From the NCBI RefSeq assembly GCF_000512585.2, contig NC_089241.1, forward strand, positions 1,612,001-1,676,000: 64,000 nucleotides of DNA. The letters run 5' to 3'. The notes below the pieces were generated by a model. The model was not told the origin of the DNA and did not search any database. It saw only the letters and a program-made list of their open reading frames with translations. Each line of letters begins with the position of its first letter. Position 1 is the stretch's first letter. The position numbers and the translations under genes are program-made. Below, one piece after another: positions 9,282 to 21,440 of the stretch. Source of the stretch: Kwoniella bestiolae CBS 10118. Its lineage: Eukaryota; Basidiomycota; Tremellomycetes; Tremellales; Cryptococcaceae.

Positions 9282-11818
9282 ATGGAAGATAAAGTCGAAA
9301 AGACCATCACCCCCACCCCAGCCACGGGGATATACGGCGCCCAGAACGTCGCAGTGCAAGATGACGATAACGTCGTAGCTAGGCTGGAAGAGATGGGATA
9401 CAAGCAAGAACTGAAGAGGAATTTGGGCATGATATCTGTTTTGGGACTTAGTTTCGCCATTATGGCTGTTCCTTTTGGGACGTCCACCACGCTTAATATC
9501 GCTTTGACTGATGGTGGACCTGTGACTATCTTGTATGGGGTGAGTCGGGTTTCATCCTTATCACTACGAAATACCGTATTATCAGGATGGAAGGGGAAGC
9601 TGATTTTGGCTTTTTGCCGGGAAATAGTGGATATTTGTCTCGCTCGTTTCGCTCGCTATAGCTGCTAGTCTTGCTGAGATGTGAGTTATATCGCTATATC
9701 TGATATTAACTGGACTTGGCTAAGCAGAGGAGGATGATCTAGATGTTCCGTTTTTCCCACTTCTGGTGGTGTATACTGTAAGTCACAAAGACTTGACTAT
9801 ATATATCATCGTGTAAACTGAGAGGATCCTTGCAACACCACAGATTGGTCGGCGATGCTCTCCACGCCTAGATATAGTGCTTTTGCGAGTTACCTCACCG
9901 GCTGGTTGGGGACAGTAGGAAATTGGACGTGAGTCATCCGAACAAATATAAACACCTGTTTGGAATGCTGATATCGTGAACCCGATATAGCGTAACTGCA
10001 TCTATCACCTTTGGAGGATCTCAACTCATCTTAGCTGCCGCTACGTTGTATCACGAAGATTACGTTCCTACCAAATGGCAGACTTGTTTGGTGTACTGGG
10101 GGTCCTTGTTGGGGTCTTTGGCGATCAATATATTCTGCATCAAGTAAATTTGTCTCATGTATGAAAATGGTGGATGGAGCTGATAGCGGCGTGTAGATAT
10201 CTGGATAAGCTCAATACGATCTGTCTATATTGGACTGGAATTTCTGTTGTAGTGTGAGTAAAGTAACATCGATCAGACCGTACGATAGGGTTATAGCTGA
10301 TTGATTTTGATCTCCACAGAGTATGTTAAAATCGTCTGCGAGGTTTAACACAGTCACTGATTCAGATAATAGATCATCGTGACTCTGCTCAGTATGGCAG
10401 ACAATAGAAATTCAGGCAAATTCGCTTTCTCCCATGTAAGTGATCTCACTATCTGCGCATGGGTATCACAGCTCACCTGGAATCGCAGTTCGATGCGTCC
10501 AACTCTGGCTGGCCCTCTGCTTGGGCATGGTTTGTCGGACTATTGCAAGCTGCCTATACCCTGACTGGGTGAGTTTGACCTCTCAACTCCCCGTTGGGTA
10601 TATCGCTATTGCTGACACGCAGGGTAGGTATGGCATGGTAGCTGCGCTGTGCGAAGAAGTAAAAGAACCTGCTCATCAAGTACCTCGTGCAATGGGTGAG
10701 TCTACTACCGACGTTGTCCAAGCTAAGTATTTACAGTCCTTTCTGTGGCTGCTGCTGCTGTCACCGGTATTGTCTACCTTGTAAGTTCTCAGCTACTGTA
10801 CGGACCGTGTGAGATCAAGACAGGATTGAATGGGTATCATCTTCATATCGCAGCTACCCATCAACTTCGTCTTACCAGACATCACACCTTTACTCGAAGT
10901 AGCAAGTCTTCAACCCATGCCATTACTTTACAAAACCGTCACTGGAAGTCCAGGCGCAGCATTGGGATTACTTTTCCTCAGTAAGTCACTGCCCTCTCTC
11001 CCTCTCAAGAAGTACGCCGATCTAATCGCTTCTGATGTGTAGTCCTCGGAATATGGGTATTCGCAACTATCGGTTCTCTCACCGCCGCATCCAGATGTAC
11101 CTGGGCATTCTCGCGTGATGGCGGAATCCCAGGATCGGGATGGTGGAAGACTGTCAACCCAAGATTTGGTATACCTATCAACTCGCTCATCCTTTCTACG
11201 GTAGTTTGTGCGCTATTGGGCTTGATTTATCTGGGTAGTGATGCTGCTTTTAATGCTTTTACTGGAGGTGGGTCCATCATCTACCACACCGCCCCAGCTA
11301 CGATTACGAGATCGTTGAATGAGCAAAGTACTAATGGGAAGTCGATGTTGGTTCAGTCGCTACTATCTGTTTGGGATGTTCCTATGCGTTCCCAGTTTTA
11401 TGTTCGTTATTGCGAGGTAGGAAGATGGTCAGAAACGCTCCGTATTCTCTGGGCAAGGCTGGCTTCATCATTGTGAGTTTTCATTACTGAGCATATAGAT
11501 GGCCGACATCACACTTTGAGCTGATAGTCCCTGGCAGAACGTGATCACAGTCGTATGGATCACTTTCTCCATTATCCTTTTCTGTATGCGTGAGTATGAC
11601 CATCCATGGCATGGCGATTGTTTGTTGGAGCCTTGCTAAATCTTGCATGGCCCCGACCAGCCACCGCCGTTCCAGTCACCGATCCAAAGTCGATGAATTA
11701 CGCCAGTGTAGTGTTTGCTGGCTTCTCCACGATCGCAGCGGTATGGTATGCTGTCAACGCTAGAAAACATTATCATGGACCTACGATCTCAGCCGTCAGA
11801 ACGGAGACTGCGGATTAG
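9282..11818 (+). CDS. Amino-acid/choline-type permease (APC superfamily, ACT family) with a 1-nt microexon
   Basis: Sixteen exons: 9282-9539, 9628-9680, 9743-9777, 9844-9928, 9991-10143, 10197-10253, 10320 (single A), 10373-10435, 10489-10568, 10628-10695, 10737-10780, 10854-10980, 11043-11267, 11357-11472, 11538-11589, 11661-11818; 524 residues and about 12 membrane helices. ACT-family hallmarks (Uga4/Hnm1/Thi9 relatives) include LGLSFAIMAVPFG, SLAEICSVFPTSGGVYYW, GLLQAAYTLTGYGMV, CEEVKEPAHQVPRAM and the C-terminal NYASVVFAGF. The substrate (GABA, choline, thiamine or amino acid) cannot be told from sequence. With the microexon every junction is canonical GT-AG and the frame closes exactly. 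The alternative is a single intron with a weak GTGTGA donor at 10252, which loses one Val. It is convergent with the next permease, 158 bp away, but belongs to another subfamily, so it is not a tandem duplicate. Confidence 0.88.
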
Positions 11819-11976
11819 ACTCGGTGTGCGATGCCCAAGGAGTGAAGAGAGTCACAATCGAAAAGAGGTGAACAAGTGGATGGAATTGTATCGTTCATAT
11901 CCCTATGAAAATACCAGGAATGTAGATGTATTTGCCCATCCCCGACGAAAGGTAGCGCGTGATTGAATAGTATGAT

Positions 11977-14297
11977 CTAGAATACCCAGTCAAGGAACTT
12001 GCCCCACCAGGTCGTGGGAGGATGATCCTCTGGAGCTTCAGATGGGTCGAACCTTCCTGACCAAAGATCAATTTCTGAGGCTTTTCGGAACTACGTGGTG
12101 ATCTACTGCTCAGCAAGATGCCTGTAGATAGGGTAGATTGATGACTTACCCTGGTTCGTTTGAAAATTTTCCAGAGGACAAATGGTACGATGTATATTGG
12201 GATACCGATATAACTAGCTATGAAGTCTGAAGTGCTCCAATTGCCTTTTAGGAAAACGCTGAAACCCGATAACAAGGTGATGACTGACGTTTTGACGTTG
12301 TAGTTGTCAGCATAAAGTACAACCCCGTTCCAGTTCAGTCAAGCAGTATACTGTTAGATACCGTTCTTACTCACTCAAAGACCCAATGGCTCCCACCCAA
12401 CCAGCATACGGTTGCAATCTTCCTTTGTAGGGCAAAGTATTCCTATCCACCCCCTGCACTTTACACGCCTTGTAGAATCTCAAAAAACAAATGGACAGCG
12501 TCATCCAAGCCAAGAGACCAGCGACGGTAGATAGACTCAAAATCCAAGAGAACGCTTGGGCTGCACCTCCTGAACCCAATGATAGATAGGCTAGCGGACC
12601 AAATAGGAAGGACGCAATGACAGCGTAGTATGGTACACCGTTTTTAGAAGTTTTGGTGAAGAATGCCGGCAGTTGTCGATCCACGGCCATTGCTACGATT
12701 ATCCTTGCTCCGATGTAACAATAGGAATTTCCAGCTGACCAAGCTGAGATAAGGATACAAGCCTAGTGAAGTACGCAGAATCAGCAGTCGCTTCAGGTGT
12801 GTCTGTTGCGCCGTGTTTACTTACATTGACGATAGAGTCAAGAGCTGGTATTCCCGCTTTCTTTATACCTAGTACCCAAGGAGACGAGTTTGCATTGCCC
12901 GTTCCGGAAGAGAGGTTGGGATCGTTGTACGGGACGATCATCCCTATCAACAATGCGCCCAGGATATAGAAAATGGCAATTCGGTAGGTGACCCTTTTGG
13001 TAGCTTTGGGAAGGTATTTATGCGGATTGACAGTCTCTGCAGCTGCAATGACGACCTATAACGTTTGATTGGAATGTTAGAAAAGTCTTAATGCGCAGTA
13101 AAGAGGTAAGAGCCAGCTCACAGTCTCAACACCGATGAAAGAGAATGAAGCGTTAACTAGGGCAGATAAGAAACCCAAGAAATGCCCTTTGGAACCTGTG
13201 ATACCATTGTAATCGGTAAATGCTCCTGGGTCTTTCCAATATCTGAATCCGATCCTATCGTGATTCGGTGCACCGCCCAGTGTGATCACCAGCGAGACCA
13301 GGACTAGACCGATAAAACAGATGACCTTGATCGAAGCTGTTATGACTTCACTTTCACCGAAACTGATAGTCCCCCACATTACGTCAAGTCAGTCAAGCTT
13401 CGACATTGATATGATGTTATTTGGAAATTTGCCCTCACAACTTGACGTTCATCATGTTGATGGCGAAGATGAGAGCGAGGGAGATCGAAATTACAAGTGC
13501 AGGTGTGATATCGGTCCAATATGACTGTGAAATTTCAACGAACGAGAAAGATTAGCGTACAAGAAGAAATTGCGATTGAATAACTAGGAACACTGACCAC
13601 GACGAGCGACGCCGCTGAAACTTCACTGGCTATTGCGATTGTATAGCAGTATCCGTAGGAGATAGCTAGGGTGAACCCAACAGCAGGATCGATGAACCGG
13701 GTAGCGTAATGAGGGAAAGTTCCAGCTTGTGGGATCTTTGCGTTTTTGCGAATATCCAATCAGTACACTTATCTCTATGGAGATCTTCGCGTATGATCAA
13801 CAAGAGCAGGAAGCTCACCAATGTAGCCATTTCTCCTAAACCCTCCATCACGCACCACAAGACAGCACCAACAACGATGAACGCCATGAGCAAACCCGCT
13901 GGCCCCGCCTTTGCTAGTGCGCTGCCCGTCCCGATGAAAAGACCTGTCACGATTATCGAATTCAGTTGGTCCCATTCATGCGAGAATGACATGTGTTTGT
14001 GAAATCACTTGAACTGCACAAAGATAGGTAACGGATTAGCGACTTACCTGTTCCTATGCCGCCTCCTATACCTATAAAAGTCACATGTCTTCTATTAAGT
14101 CTTCGTTGGGTATTGCCTACCCCACCTTCTCCCACCCCTACCGCTCTGGAACGTGTCTTCTCCACATCGCCAAACGGAATTGTTGAGGGATGTCCAACAT
14201 CCTGTTCGTAGCCACCCGAGCCTGATTTCGGAGCATCAGATTTCCCAGCCCTGCCCGGAGAATTGGCCGAACCAGTGTCTGAGCCTTCGTATGACAT
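11977..14297 (-). CDS. Amino-acid permease (APC superfamily, YAT family)
   Basis: Nine exons: 14297-14048, 13943-13819, 13735-13598, 13524-13439, 13362-13122, 13055-12825, 12762-12375, 12283-12150, 12090-11977; 568 residues. After a Ser/Gly-rich cytosolic N-terminus (~75) comes the first-helix signature HVTFIGIGGGIGTGLFIGTG, then GAVLWCVMEGLGEMATL, FIDPAVGFTLAISYGYCY, NVKFFGESEVITASIKV, SFIGVETVVIAAAETVNPHK and the C-terminal FRKASEIDLWSGRFDP...WWGKFLDWVF. These are typical of fungal general or specific amino-acid permeases (Gap1/Can1 type) in the plasma membrane. Exon 4 ends at a GTGAGG donor; an earlier GTTGTG is less likely. Upstream in-frame GTG codons at 14399 are not used; the first ATG is at 14297. 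Confidence 0.9.
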
Positions 14298-15296
14298 GCT
14301 TGATGAGTCGTGGACTTCACTCGAAGTTCCTGTGGTCAATCTCTTTGAAGAATCTTGAGTAATTTTGTGTGTTTCCAGCTGTTGTACAATGCTGAACACT
14401 ATAGTGAAAGCAGATGAAAATTGGACATTCCGAGCGCAACTTCGTCCATATCATATACAGATTACCGACATTCGCTCGCAATTTCTCGTCATCGGATAAA
14501 AATAGAACAAGCGAACTCGAGCAAAAATCACGCCATACTCAGAGACCCACTTTTACGGATAACTTCATGCGTGTTTGTTGAATTTAGCGATCTCTGCGTG
14601 AAATTTGTAGAGACAGGAATTACCAGGCTTGTATCGGGGTTTGCACAGTACCTGGACTTTTGAGCTTTTGAAGCAAGGTGAGACGCCATCACGTGTATTT
14701 TGATATCACACATTTTTTACCGAGATCTTTTCCAAGGGATGTCCGACGATCAATCAGGTTCACAGTCTCCCAAACTGATCGTAATTTGATAATCGATTCT
14801 ACTGGGTAAGATTTTCTACGGGTTGAGAGTCAGGATCGACAGATACGATCAGGCTCATTACGATCAGGCCGGCGACTTGACTCATTTTCGTATGCGGAGA
14901 GACTATTGATTCGACAACACTTTATGATACACTACAATGCAGATTGCAATCAATCGGTTGGCTGGATGCACCCAATGGCCGACGATACCGCTTGCAAACG
15001 TGTCAAAGTAGGCGCATGAACGAACGAATGTTTCGTATGATCGCTAAGCACCAGCTTATGAGAAAGTTTCAAGCAGACCTCGCCATGACAATAAATGGAA
15101 GATTGAATCGTTACGTAATGATATGATTGTTGTGAGACGCGTCTTAGCTGGATCAATTGAAGCAACAACAAACTTGCCAAAGACTCATACAAACAAACAC
15201 TCAACTCACTTGATATGATCATCAGACGTCTTTCATTCTTTGTTGATTTGTTGAAAGAGAGTCAAGGTAATCATCAGTCCTCACATTCCAACAGCT
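14298..15296. other. Divergent intergenic region between permease and BRN1
   Basis: The 999-bp gap lies between genes transcribed away from each other and should contain both promoters. It has a short repeated motif ACGATCAGGC near 14845 and 14860. No convincing coding exon or RNA gene is visible. Confidence 0.5.
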
Positions 15297-18200
15297 ATGC
15301 CAACGGCAATATCATCCCCACCATCGAAACCAAGTCCGCGGTCAAGGGTTGTATCGAAGAAACTATCAGGATCAACAACAGCTTCACCAGCCGAATCGCC
15401 CCTTCAACCTTCACGTACCATCAATGCTCCCAGAAAATCATCAGGCCTATCAACGATGAACGACGACGCGGCTGAAAAGGCCAAACGAAGGAAATCCGCT
15501 CATTTTGGTGATCTCGCTGCCAATGCTGGAGAACCGAAAGAGAGACCAGCAAATGGGAAAAGGACGGTCTCGGCTCTGGCGGTTCAGCAGGCTTCGTCAG
15601 GTGGGCAGACGATGACTCAGAGACGGGCAAAGAGATTATCGGCTGTCGAGCCTGCTGCTCCGGTTGTTAGTATGGAGGTGATGAACACGAATTTCGAGGA
15701 ATGGATGAAGTTGGCTACTGATAATGTGAGTGTTTTCCTTCAAATCAGCTACTTCAGGTATCGAAACGTGAGTACATGTTGTTGAGACTGACATATGTGC
15801 GTTGGGTTGAATGATAGAAAATCACGGCGAATAATACCTGGAATTTCGCTCTGATTGATTATTTTGCGGATTTGACGCTTTTACGAAATGGTCCAGATGA
15901 TCAGAGTGGGTCGTTCACTTGTATCTATTTGATACGAGAAATTCAGCTGATCTTGAGATGTAACAGGTATCAATTTCCAGAAAGCTTCTTGTACCCTCGA
16001 CGGATGTGTAAAGATCTATACGTCCCGAGTAGACAGTGTAGCTACTGAGACTGGGAAACTGCTAAGTGGTCTCGCAGCAGGCAACGGTAAGTTTTGGAAG
16101 GCCGGTTAGTGTACGATCTCAAGCTTATGCGTTTACGTTTGAGGTAGCAGATGCTGGGGATGGAGAAGATGTTGATGGGGACGACGAAGAGGGTGGTGAA
16201 CCCAAAGCTACACGTAAAGTGAGTGAATCCGAATCCTTATGCCGCCTTTTCGCCTGACGCTGCAGCTGACGTGAGCGTATTCACAGACTACGAGCCGATC
16301 CGAAGCTACCCTGGCGAAATCGTTCGCTCAACTACAAGTCAAGAAGTTCGACCTTGAATTTACCGTTGATCCTCTGTTCAAGAAGACTTGTGCGGACTTC
16401 GATGAAGGAGGAGCTATGGGTTTGCTCATGAATCACTTGGGTGTAGATGGAAAGGGAAGAGTCGTGTTTGATGCTGGAGATGCGGGTGGCGAGGAGGAAG
16501 AAGAGGAGGAGGAGATTGACGAGGAAGAGGAGATGGTAGATCTAGAAAAGCTTAGAGGTGAGTTCCTCCTTTTCTCTTCGACCATGAGTTGCGCTAACGC
16601 TTCACTGGCCTGCTTAGAGTTCGTACCTTCCGTGGAAGCCGTTCAAAACCTCTACATCTCAGACACCTTGTCTTCATTCAAGTTCTCCTCAGACCCAGAG
16701 ACTGCTCTCGACTTTACTACTCTTCTAAACCTCGAAGACTCGTATAACGATGATGAGAACCGACCATCGTACGCCGATGACGAGTACGACGATTTCACTC
16801 CCGCTCCTATCGGTGGTGGAGATGGTCAAGCTCACGATTTCTTCGGCGATGAGGATTACGATATGGGACCATCAGGAGGATTCGATGACGGTGCCTCGAT
16901 GATAGGTGACGATATGGATACTCAGGAAGCCTACGGTGGGCCCGGTATGGGTGGTTCGTTAGGGATGGCTGCTCCAGGCGAACATCACGGTCCCTTTGAT
17001 CCTAGACGTCAAGCTGGTCCGGGCGAGCTGGTAATGGCTTTCGGAGCTGGTGATGATGGTACGGAAGGGATGTTCGATTACTTCGATAAAGGTTTTGGGA
17101 AAGCTTGGGCGGGAGCGGATCATTGGAAATTGCGTAAAGTCACCAGGAAGGGTACGTTGGGCATCTCACCATCTCATCATTGCCATGAGAAACCATAGCT
17201 GAGCCTGAAGTATATTGTAGATGCTGCTGCACCGGTTGGAGGATCATCCGCACCTGCAAAAACAGCTAAAGCGGCCAAAGCACCTTTCACCATTGATTTT
17301 TCATCGCCCTCTACATCCGCTACTTCGTCGAAAACACTCTTCGCACCTGCTACTAAATCTTCTATCACCTTACCGTCGAGTCGAGCGAGTTCTTCCAAAT
17401 CGAACAAGAAGACTTCAGCGGGTAAACGAAGAGAAGAATGGTTGTTGCCTGATGATATGCATTTCAGTAGTAGACAGCTTTTGAGGTTGTTCTTGAAACC
17501 CAAGTTCTCGGTGAGTGGTGTGACGTACCCTAGTATCCTTTGGTCGTCGCTGATATATTTATGTTAGCTACGAATGAGGAGAAGTGGAGCTGCTACTCGT
17601 ATGGCTGGTGAGTTGGATGTCTGTTGTAGTAAAATTGGTAAGCGGATTGACAGTCAACATGCAGAAAATGCCAATGGCGAGATCGACGAGAACTTCTGGG
17701 CTCAAGCTGCTGCGGAAAGAGCTGATGGCGATCTAAATGGAGACGGTATGGGTGAGTGCGACCTTATCCAGCAAAGTAAAGTGAGGTGAGGCTGACGATC
17801 CTGATGAATGTGCATAGACAACGACTCTCAACCAATACCGTTCGAAACTCAGTTCTTCCATGATGATATGGATGATGGCTATGTCGATGACGCTCTGGAT
17901 GCGGTAGACTCGACCAACATGTATGATCCCAACGAGGCCGATGACTTGTTGCAGGGATCTCAGAATATAGAGCTGAAGAAGAGTAGACCTGAGAACGTCA
18001 ACTTTGCGAAGAAAGCTAAGAGGGTTGACGTCAAAAGGCTGAAAGATGATATTTGGACTGGACTGAAGAGTCTCGTTCCGGTTGAGAAGGACAGCTCGGA
18101 GGATGAGACGGTAAGTATAACACCCATCTTTGCGGATGTATCACCATTAGGGGAGACGAGATGGTTAATACTGGTGAAATGACATAGGAAACACCCAAAA

Positions 18201-18616
18201 CACCCGATGAGACTGAACCAGTGAAAACTTTCGACAACATCATCACTTCCCTGCGATCTTCCTACCCTACCGAGAAGATGTCAGAAATCTCAACTTCATT
18301 CTGTTTCATCTGTCTACTGCATTTGGCCAATGAGGAGGGACTGAAGATTGAGACTGCCCGATATGATGGGAAGGAGAATGAGGACGTGGGTTGTCAGGGG
18401 ATGGTAGAAGATTATGAAGGTGATGGAGTCGCGGTGAGGTTGGACCAGGGCGAGAGGAGGGATAGGATCGTGGGAGAGTTGCAGGCTTTGAAGGTTTACA
18501 AGGTATGTTTATGATTTGGGTTCTTGCTTTAACATAATCCGAAGAGATAATATGGCTACTGGTTGCTAACTACCTTTGATGGGATACAGGACCATACAGC
18601 TGGGAGAGCTGCGTAA
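15297..18616 (+). CDS. BRN1: Condensin complex subunit 2 (kleisin, Barren/CAP-H)
   Basis: Twelve exons: 15297-15725, 15818-15905, 15967-16086, 16148-16218, 16287-16557, 16618-17151, 17221-17510, 17568-17607, 17665-17751, 17818-18110, 18188-18502, 18590-18616; 854 residues. It closes the Smc2-Smc4 ring as the gamma-kleisin of condensin, needed for mitotic chromosome compaction. Seen: N-terminal NFEEWMKLATDNKITANNTW, the SINFQKASCTLDGCVKIYTSRVDSVA block, acidic linkers, DYFDKGFGKAWAGADHWKLRKV, LPDDMHFSSRQLLRLFLKPKF (Smc-contact region) and the C-terminal winged-helix part ending KDHTAGRAA. The exon-4 acceptor could be 16147 or three bases later (tandem AGCAG), changing one residue. All phases close. 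Confidence 0.92.
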
Positions 18617-19090
18617 GAGGGAAGGGATGATCTATGTTCGAATCTATCTATGGGTTTAGGGGCTATCTGTTATGGACATGGTAGATGTGATTTAATATAT
18701 AGGATTCTATAGCAGATGGCTCCATTTCATGTAATATTATGATAATTTCGACCCCTTGATATGGTATGTTTGAGATCGCTTGCCTTGCTTATTGCTCATG
18801 AGCATGAGCAGGAAATATAGATATACGAGTATGGATAGATATGGATGGTCCTGCGCCAAATCCAGATGCGGCTACGAACAACGAAAACGTCTCGGTTAAA
18901 TCGCTGTTAAAATGATGTTCGTGATCAAAACAGTACAGTATTAGGCGGATGCGGTTACAGTTCAATCTGCATTTGTTATTGACCAAAATCACAACGTATC
19001 CATCATATTGCTATACCAAAAGGTCATCCCATCTACCTCGATTCGCTTCCCCTTCTATACCTCGATAGTGAGCCACCTGCCAGCTGCACG
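18617..19090. other. Intergenic region between BRN1 and GNAT gene
   Basis: 474 bp between two plus-strand genes, expected to carry the BRN1 3' UTR and the next promoter. Nothing else seen. Confidence 0.5.
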
Positions 19091-20057
19091 ATGTCCTCGT
19101 CCTCATTCTCGTCAACGGGTAAAGTCCGACCGCCCTTCACTCTTAAAGTCGCTTTGACCAAAGATGAGATCCAAGCTTGCTATGATATCAGGATAGAGGG
19201 TGAGTAGTACCTACCAATCCTGGTGTTGATCGTTCCGACTGAGGGAAGGGATCAACTGCTGATTCGACGCGATGTGTGGATAGTGTTTTCAGTCGAGCAG
19301 GTGAGCAGCGAGCATCCCTAATACAGAGCGTAATTAATCCTCAAATGCTGCTGCATCTTCAACATGACAGGGTTTCCCGCTAGAAACAGAGATAGATGAG
19401 TGAGTTCACTCTCTTTACTGAATTCTGCATCCTGTATTTCTAGCACACCCAGCTGATCTTTCAATGAAGACACGACCCCACCTCGATCCATTTCCTTCTT
19501 ACCACTCCCATCCCCTCCCCACCCTCCGAACAGACTCTCATCCCCAACCCACCCTCAAAATCACACCCTTCCGAGCTAGAAAAGGGTCAGACAACAGAAA
19601 AACCAATAGGGACTATCCGATATGTCCCCTCTCTATCCAAATTGACGAGATTGGCCGTAGACCAAGAATACAGGCAATATGGATTCGGTAAAGTGTTGGT
19701 CGACGGGATGCATAAGTGGATCGCGGCGAATCGAGGTGAATTAAACCAGAGTAAGATCGTAGAGAAAGGGGAGAAGAGGGTGATCAAGGTTAAATGTCAT
19801 TCTCAGGTGAGTCCCGACTGATGGCCTTTATGGTCGAAACGCATGTTGCTCATTGCTCCTTTTGCTCCGCATAGATCCCTGTCATTCCATTTTACGCCAT
19901 GATGGGATATGTGTCTGAAGGACCAGAGTTTGACGAAGAAGGGGGTGAGTCATGGTGTCTTGCTTATTTGATCCATACGTCTAAGAAGGCTGATTGATAT
20001 GATGGTGGTGTGTTTGCAGCTCCTCATCAGGTGATGGTCTATGAAGTAGAATTATAG
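19091..20057 (+). CDS. GNAT-family N-acetyltransferase
   Basis: Six exons: 19091-19199, 19284-19300 (17 nt), 19371-19399, 19470-19806, 19875-19944, 20020-20057; 199 residues. The order of blocks follows the GNAT fold: IRIEVFSVEQGFPLETEIDEHD (N-terminal beta-alpha and start of core), GTIRYVPSLSKLTRLAVDQEYRQYGFGKVLVDG (acetyl-CoA P-loop R-Q-Y-G-F-G-K), and KCHSQIPVIPFYAMMGYVSEGPEFDEEGAPHQVMVYEV, which resembles the ElaA-like group. It probably acetylates a small molecule or protein with acetyl-CoA; the substrate is unknown. The 17-nt exon supplies VFSVEQ and is required both for frame and for family match. Confidence 0.85.
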
Positions 20058-20428
20058 AGTGGCTGTAGCACCTGGTATCCGTGTAGGAAATTGTTCGGCA
20101 GAACTGGATATTACTCCCACCAGAAAGACATGACTTTGCTTGCAGGTGGTTTGATGGTCATCACGGGGTTACAAAAGTCCTACCCAGCAAAGCGTTTAGA
20201 GCAATAAGCACATTTTCAATTTATATGCATCGCTAGATAAAGATGTGAATAATTTAGAGATAGAACTCGGCTTCGTCTGTCTTCTTCGTGCTACATGATA
20301 TTAGAGGGACTAAATCTATGAGAAAGAACCAAGGCGTTGAAGAGAGAGAGAGATGGAAATCGGCTGAGTCGTTAAGAAAGTTACGAAAGCGGTAATGATA
20401 GTATGAGAAAAGTCAAAGGACAAGTATC
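20058..20428. other. Convergent intergenic region
   Basis: 371 bp between convergent stops (GNAT and PP28-like genes), presumably both 3' UTRs. A GAGAGAGAGAG run at 20341-20351 is the only low-complexity feature. Confidence 0.5.
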
Positions 20429-21440
20429 TTAAATCTTCTTGGCCATCTTATCTTTCTTAGCGGCAGCTTCTTTGGCGGCCTCTACAAGATAGGGCATGCA
20501 CATCAGCGACAAGTCACGGATGAACGAAACATGAACAATTATGTAGCTTTTGAAACTCAAAGCTCACCTTCGGCTTCAGCGACTCTTTGAGCAGCGGCAG
20601 CTTCTCTTCTCCTTCGCACTTCTTGTAATCTAGCTAAATCAGACTTGGCTTCTGTGGTTTTGCCTGTGACATTGATTCCCAATGTCAGCTTCTTATCATT
20701 TCATCCCAAAATCGCATTTTATACGTAGTCTTTTACTAACCTTGGGCATGGAGTTTCTGATACTTGTCTTGAGCAGCTTTCTTCTCTGCTGCCTCGCTAC
20801 ATGAATGGACCAAACATCAGCTCCTCATCCCATGCAACGTGAAATCGTTTCCGGTAGAAGCAATGGACTTACCGGTCTTTCCTAGATTGTTGGACAACAG
20901 CAGGAGCATTCCCCTTCTTCTTCGATTGTTGTTGTTGTTGTCTCTGAGGTACCTCCTCTTCCTCACTTCCACTTTCCTCCGACTCCTCCTTCTCTTGGAT
21001 AGTAACGCTCTTCTTCCCTTTACCCTGCGCTTCAGCCTTCTTCCTCGCCCTCCTCTCCGCCCTGCTCAATTCCTCCTCATCACTCTCTGGATCGGCCAAC
21101 TCGGTGTTCCCCAATTTCAGATTCACCGTCTTCATCTCTGGAGCCAGTTCCGCTACCTCCGCCTTGTGTGCTGCTGCGATGGCCTCTTCCTCATCTTCCT
21201 CGGACTCTTCTTCGGACGATTCTTCCTCTGAGGATTCGGGTTTCTCGGCGAACCTGGGGTCTAAGTCTCGAGAGAATTGTCGGCCTCCTCCTCTGGAAAT
21301 CTTGAACTTGCTATGTAATACAGGCATTTCCATCAGCATCGTATGAGGCGTGATGCTGATGGTGAACAGTTTATGTGACTATCATGATAGAGAACTTACC
21401 CTCGTCCTCTTGATGATGTTGGTGCACCTCCTCTGGCCAT
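20429..21440 (-). CDS. PDAP1/PP28-like casein-kinase substrate phosphoprotein
   Basis: Five exons: 21440-21400, 21310-20873, 20796-20741, 20663-20568, 20481-20429; 227 residues. N-terminus MARGGAPTSSRGRGKFK, then a Ser/Glu-rich acidic stretch with repeated SSEEE motifs (good casein kinase 2 sites), a basic segment (RAERRARKKAEAQGKGKK), and the PP28 domain near the C-terminus: SRKDREAAEKKAAQDKYQKLHAQGKTTEAKSDLARL, split over three exons. Family members are abundant 28-kDa heat- and acid-stable phosphoproteins whose molecular role is poorly defined (linked to growth-factor response in animals and to ribosome or translation fractions). Almost all of the protein is predicted disordered or helical. 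Confidence 0.88.

Noticed and set aside
10252..10372. Single 121-nt intron in the ACT permease instead of a microexon
   Set aside because: Keeps frame but needs a poor GTGTGA donor beside a perfect GTGAGT two bases on, and ignores the perfect CACAG and GTATGT at 10315-10326. Kept only as the alternative.
9282..14297. The two adjacent permeases as an inverted duplication
   Set aside because: They belong to different APC subfamilies (ACT versus YAT), with different signatures and intron positions.
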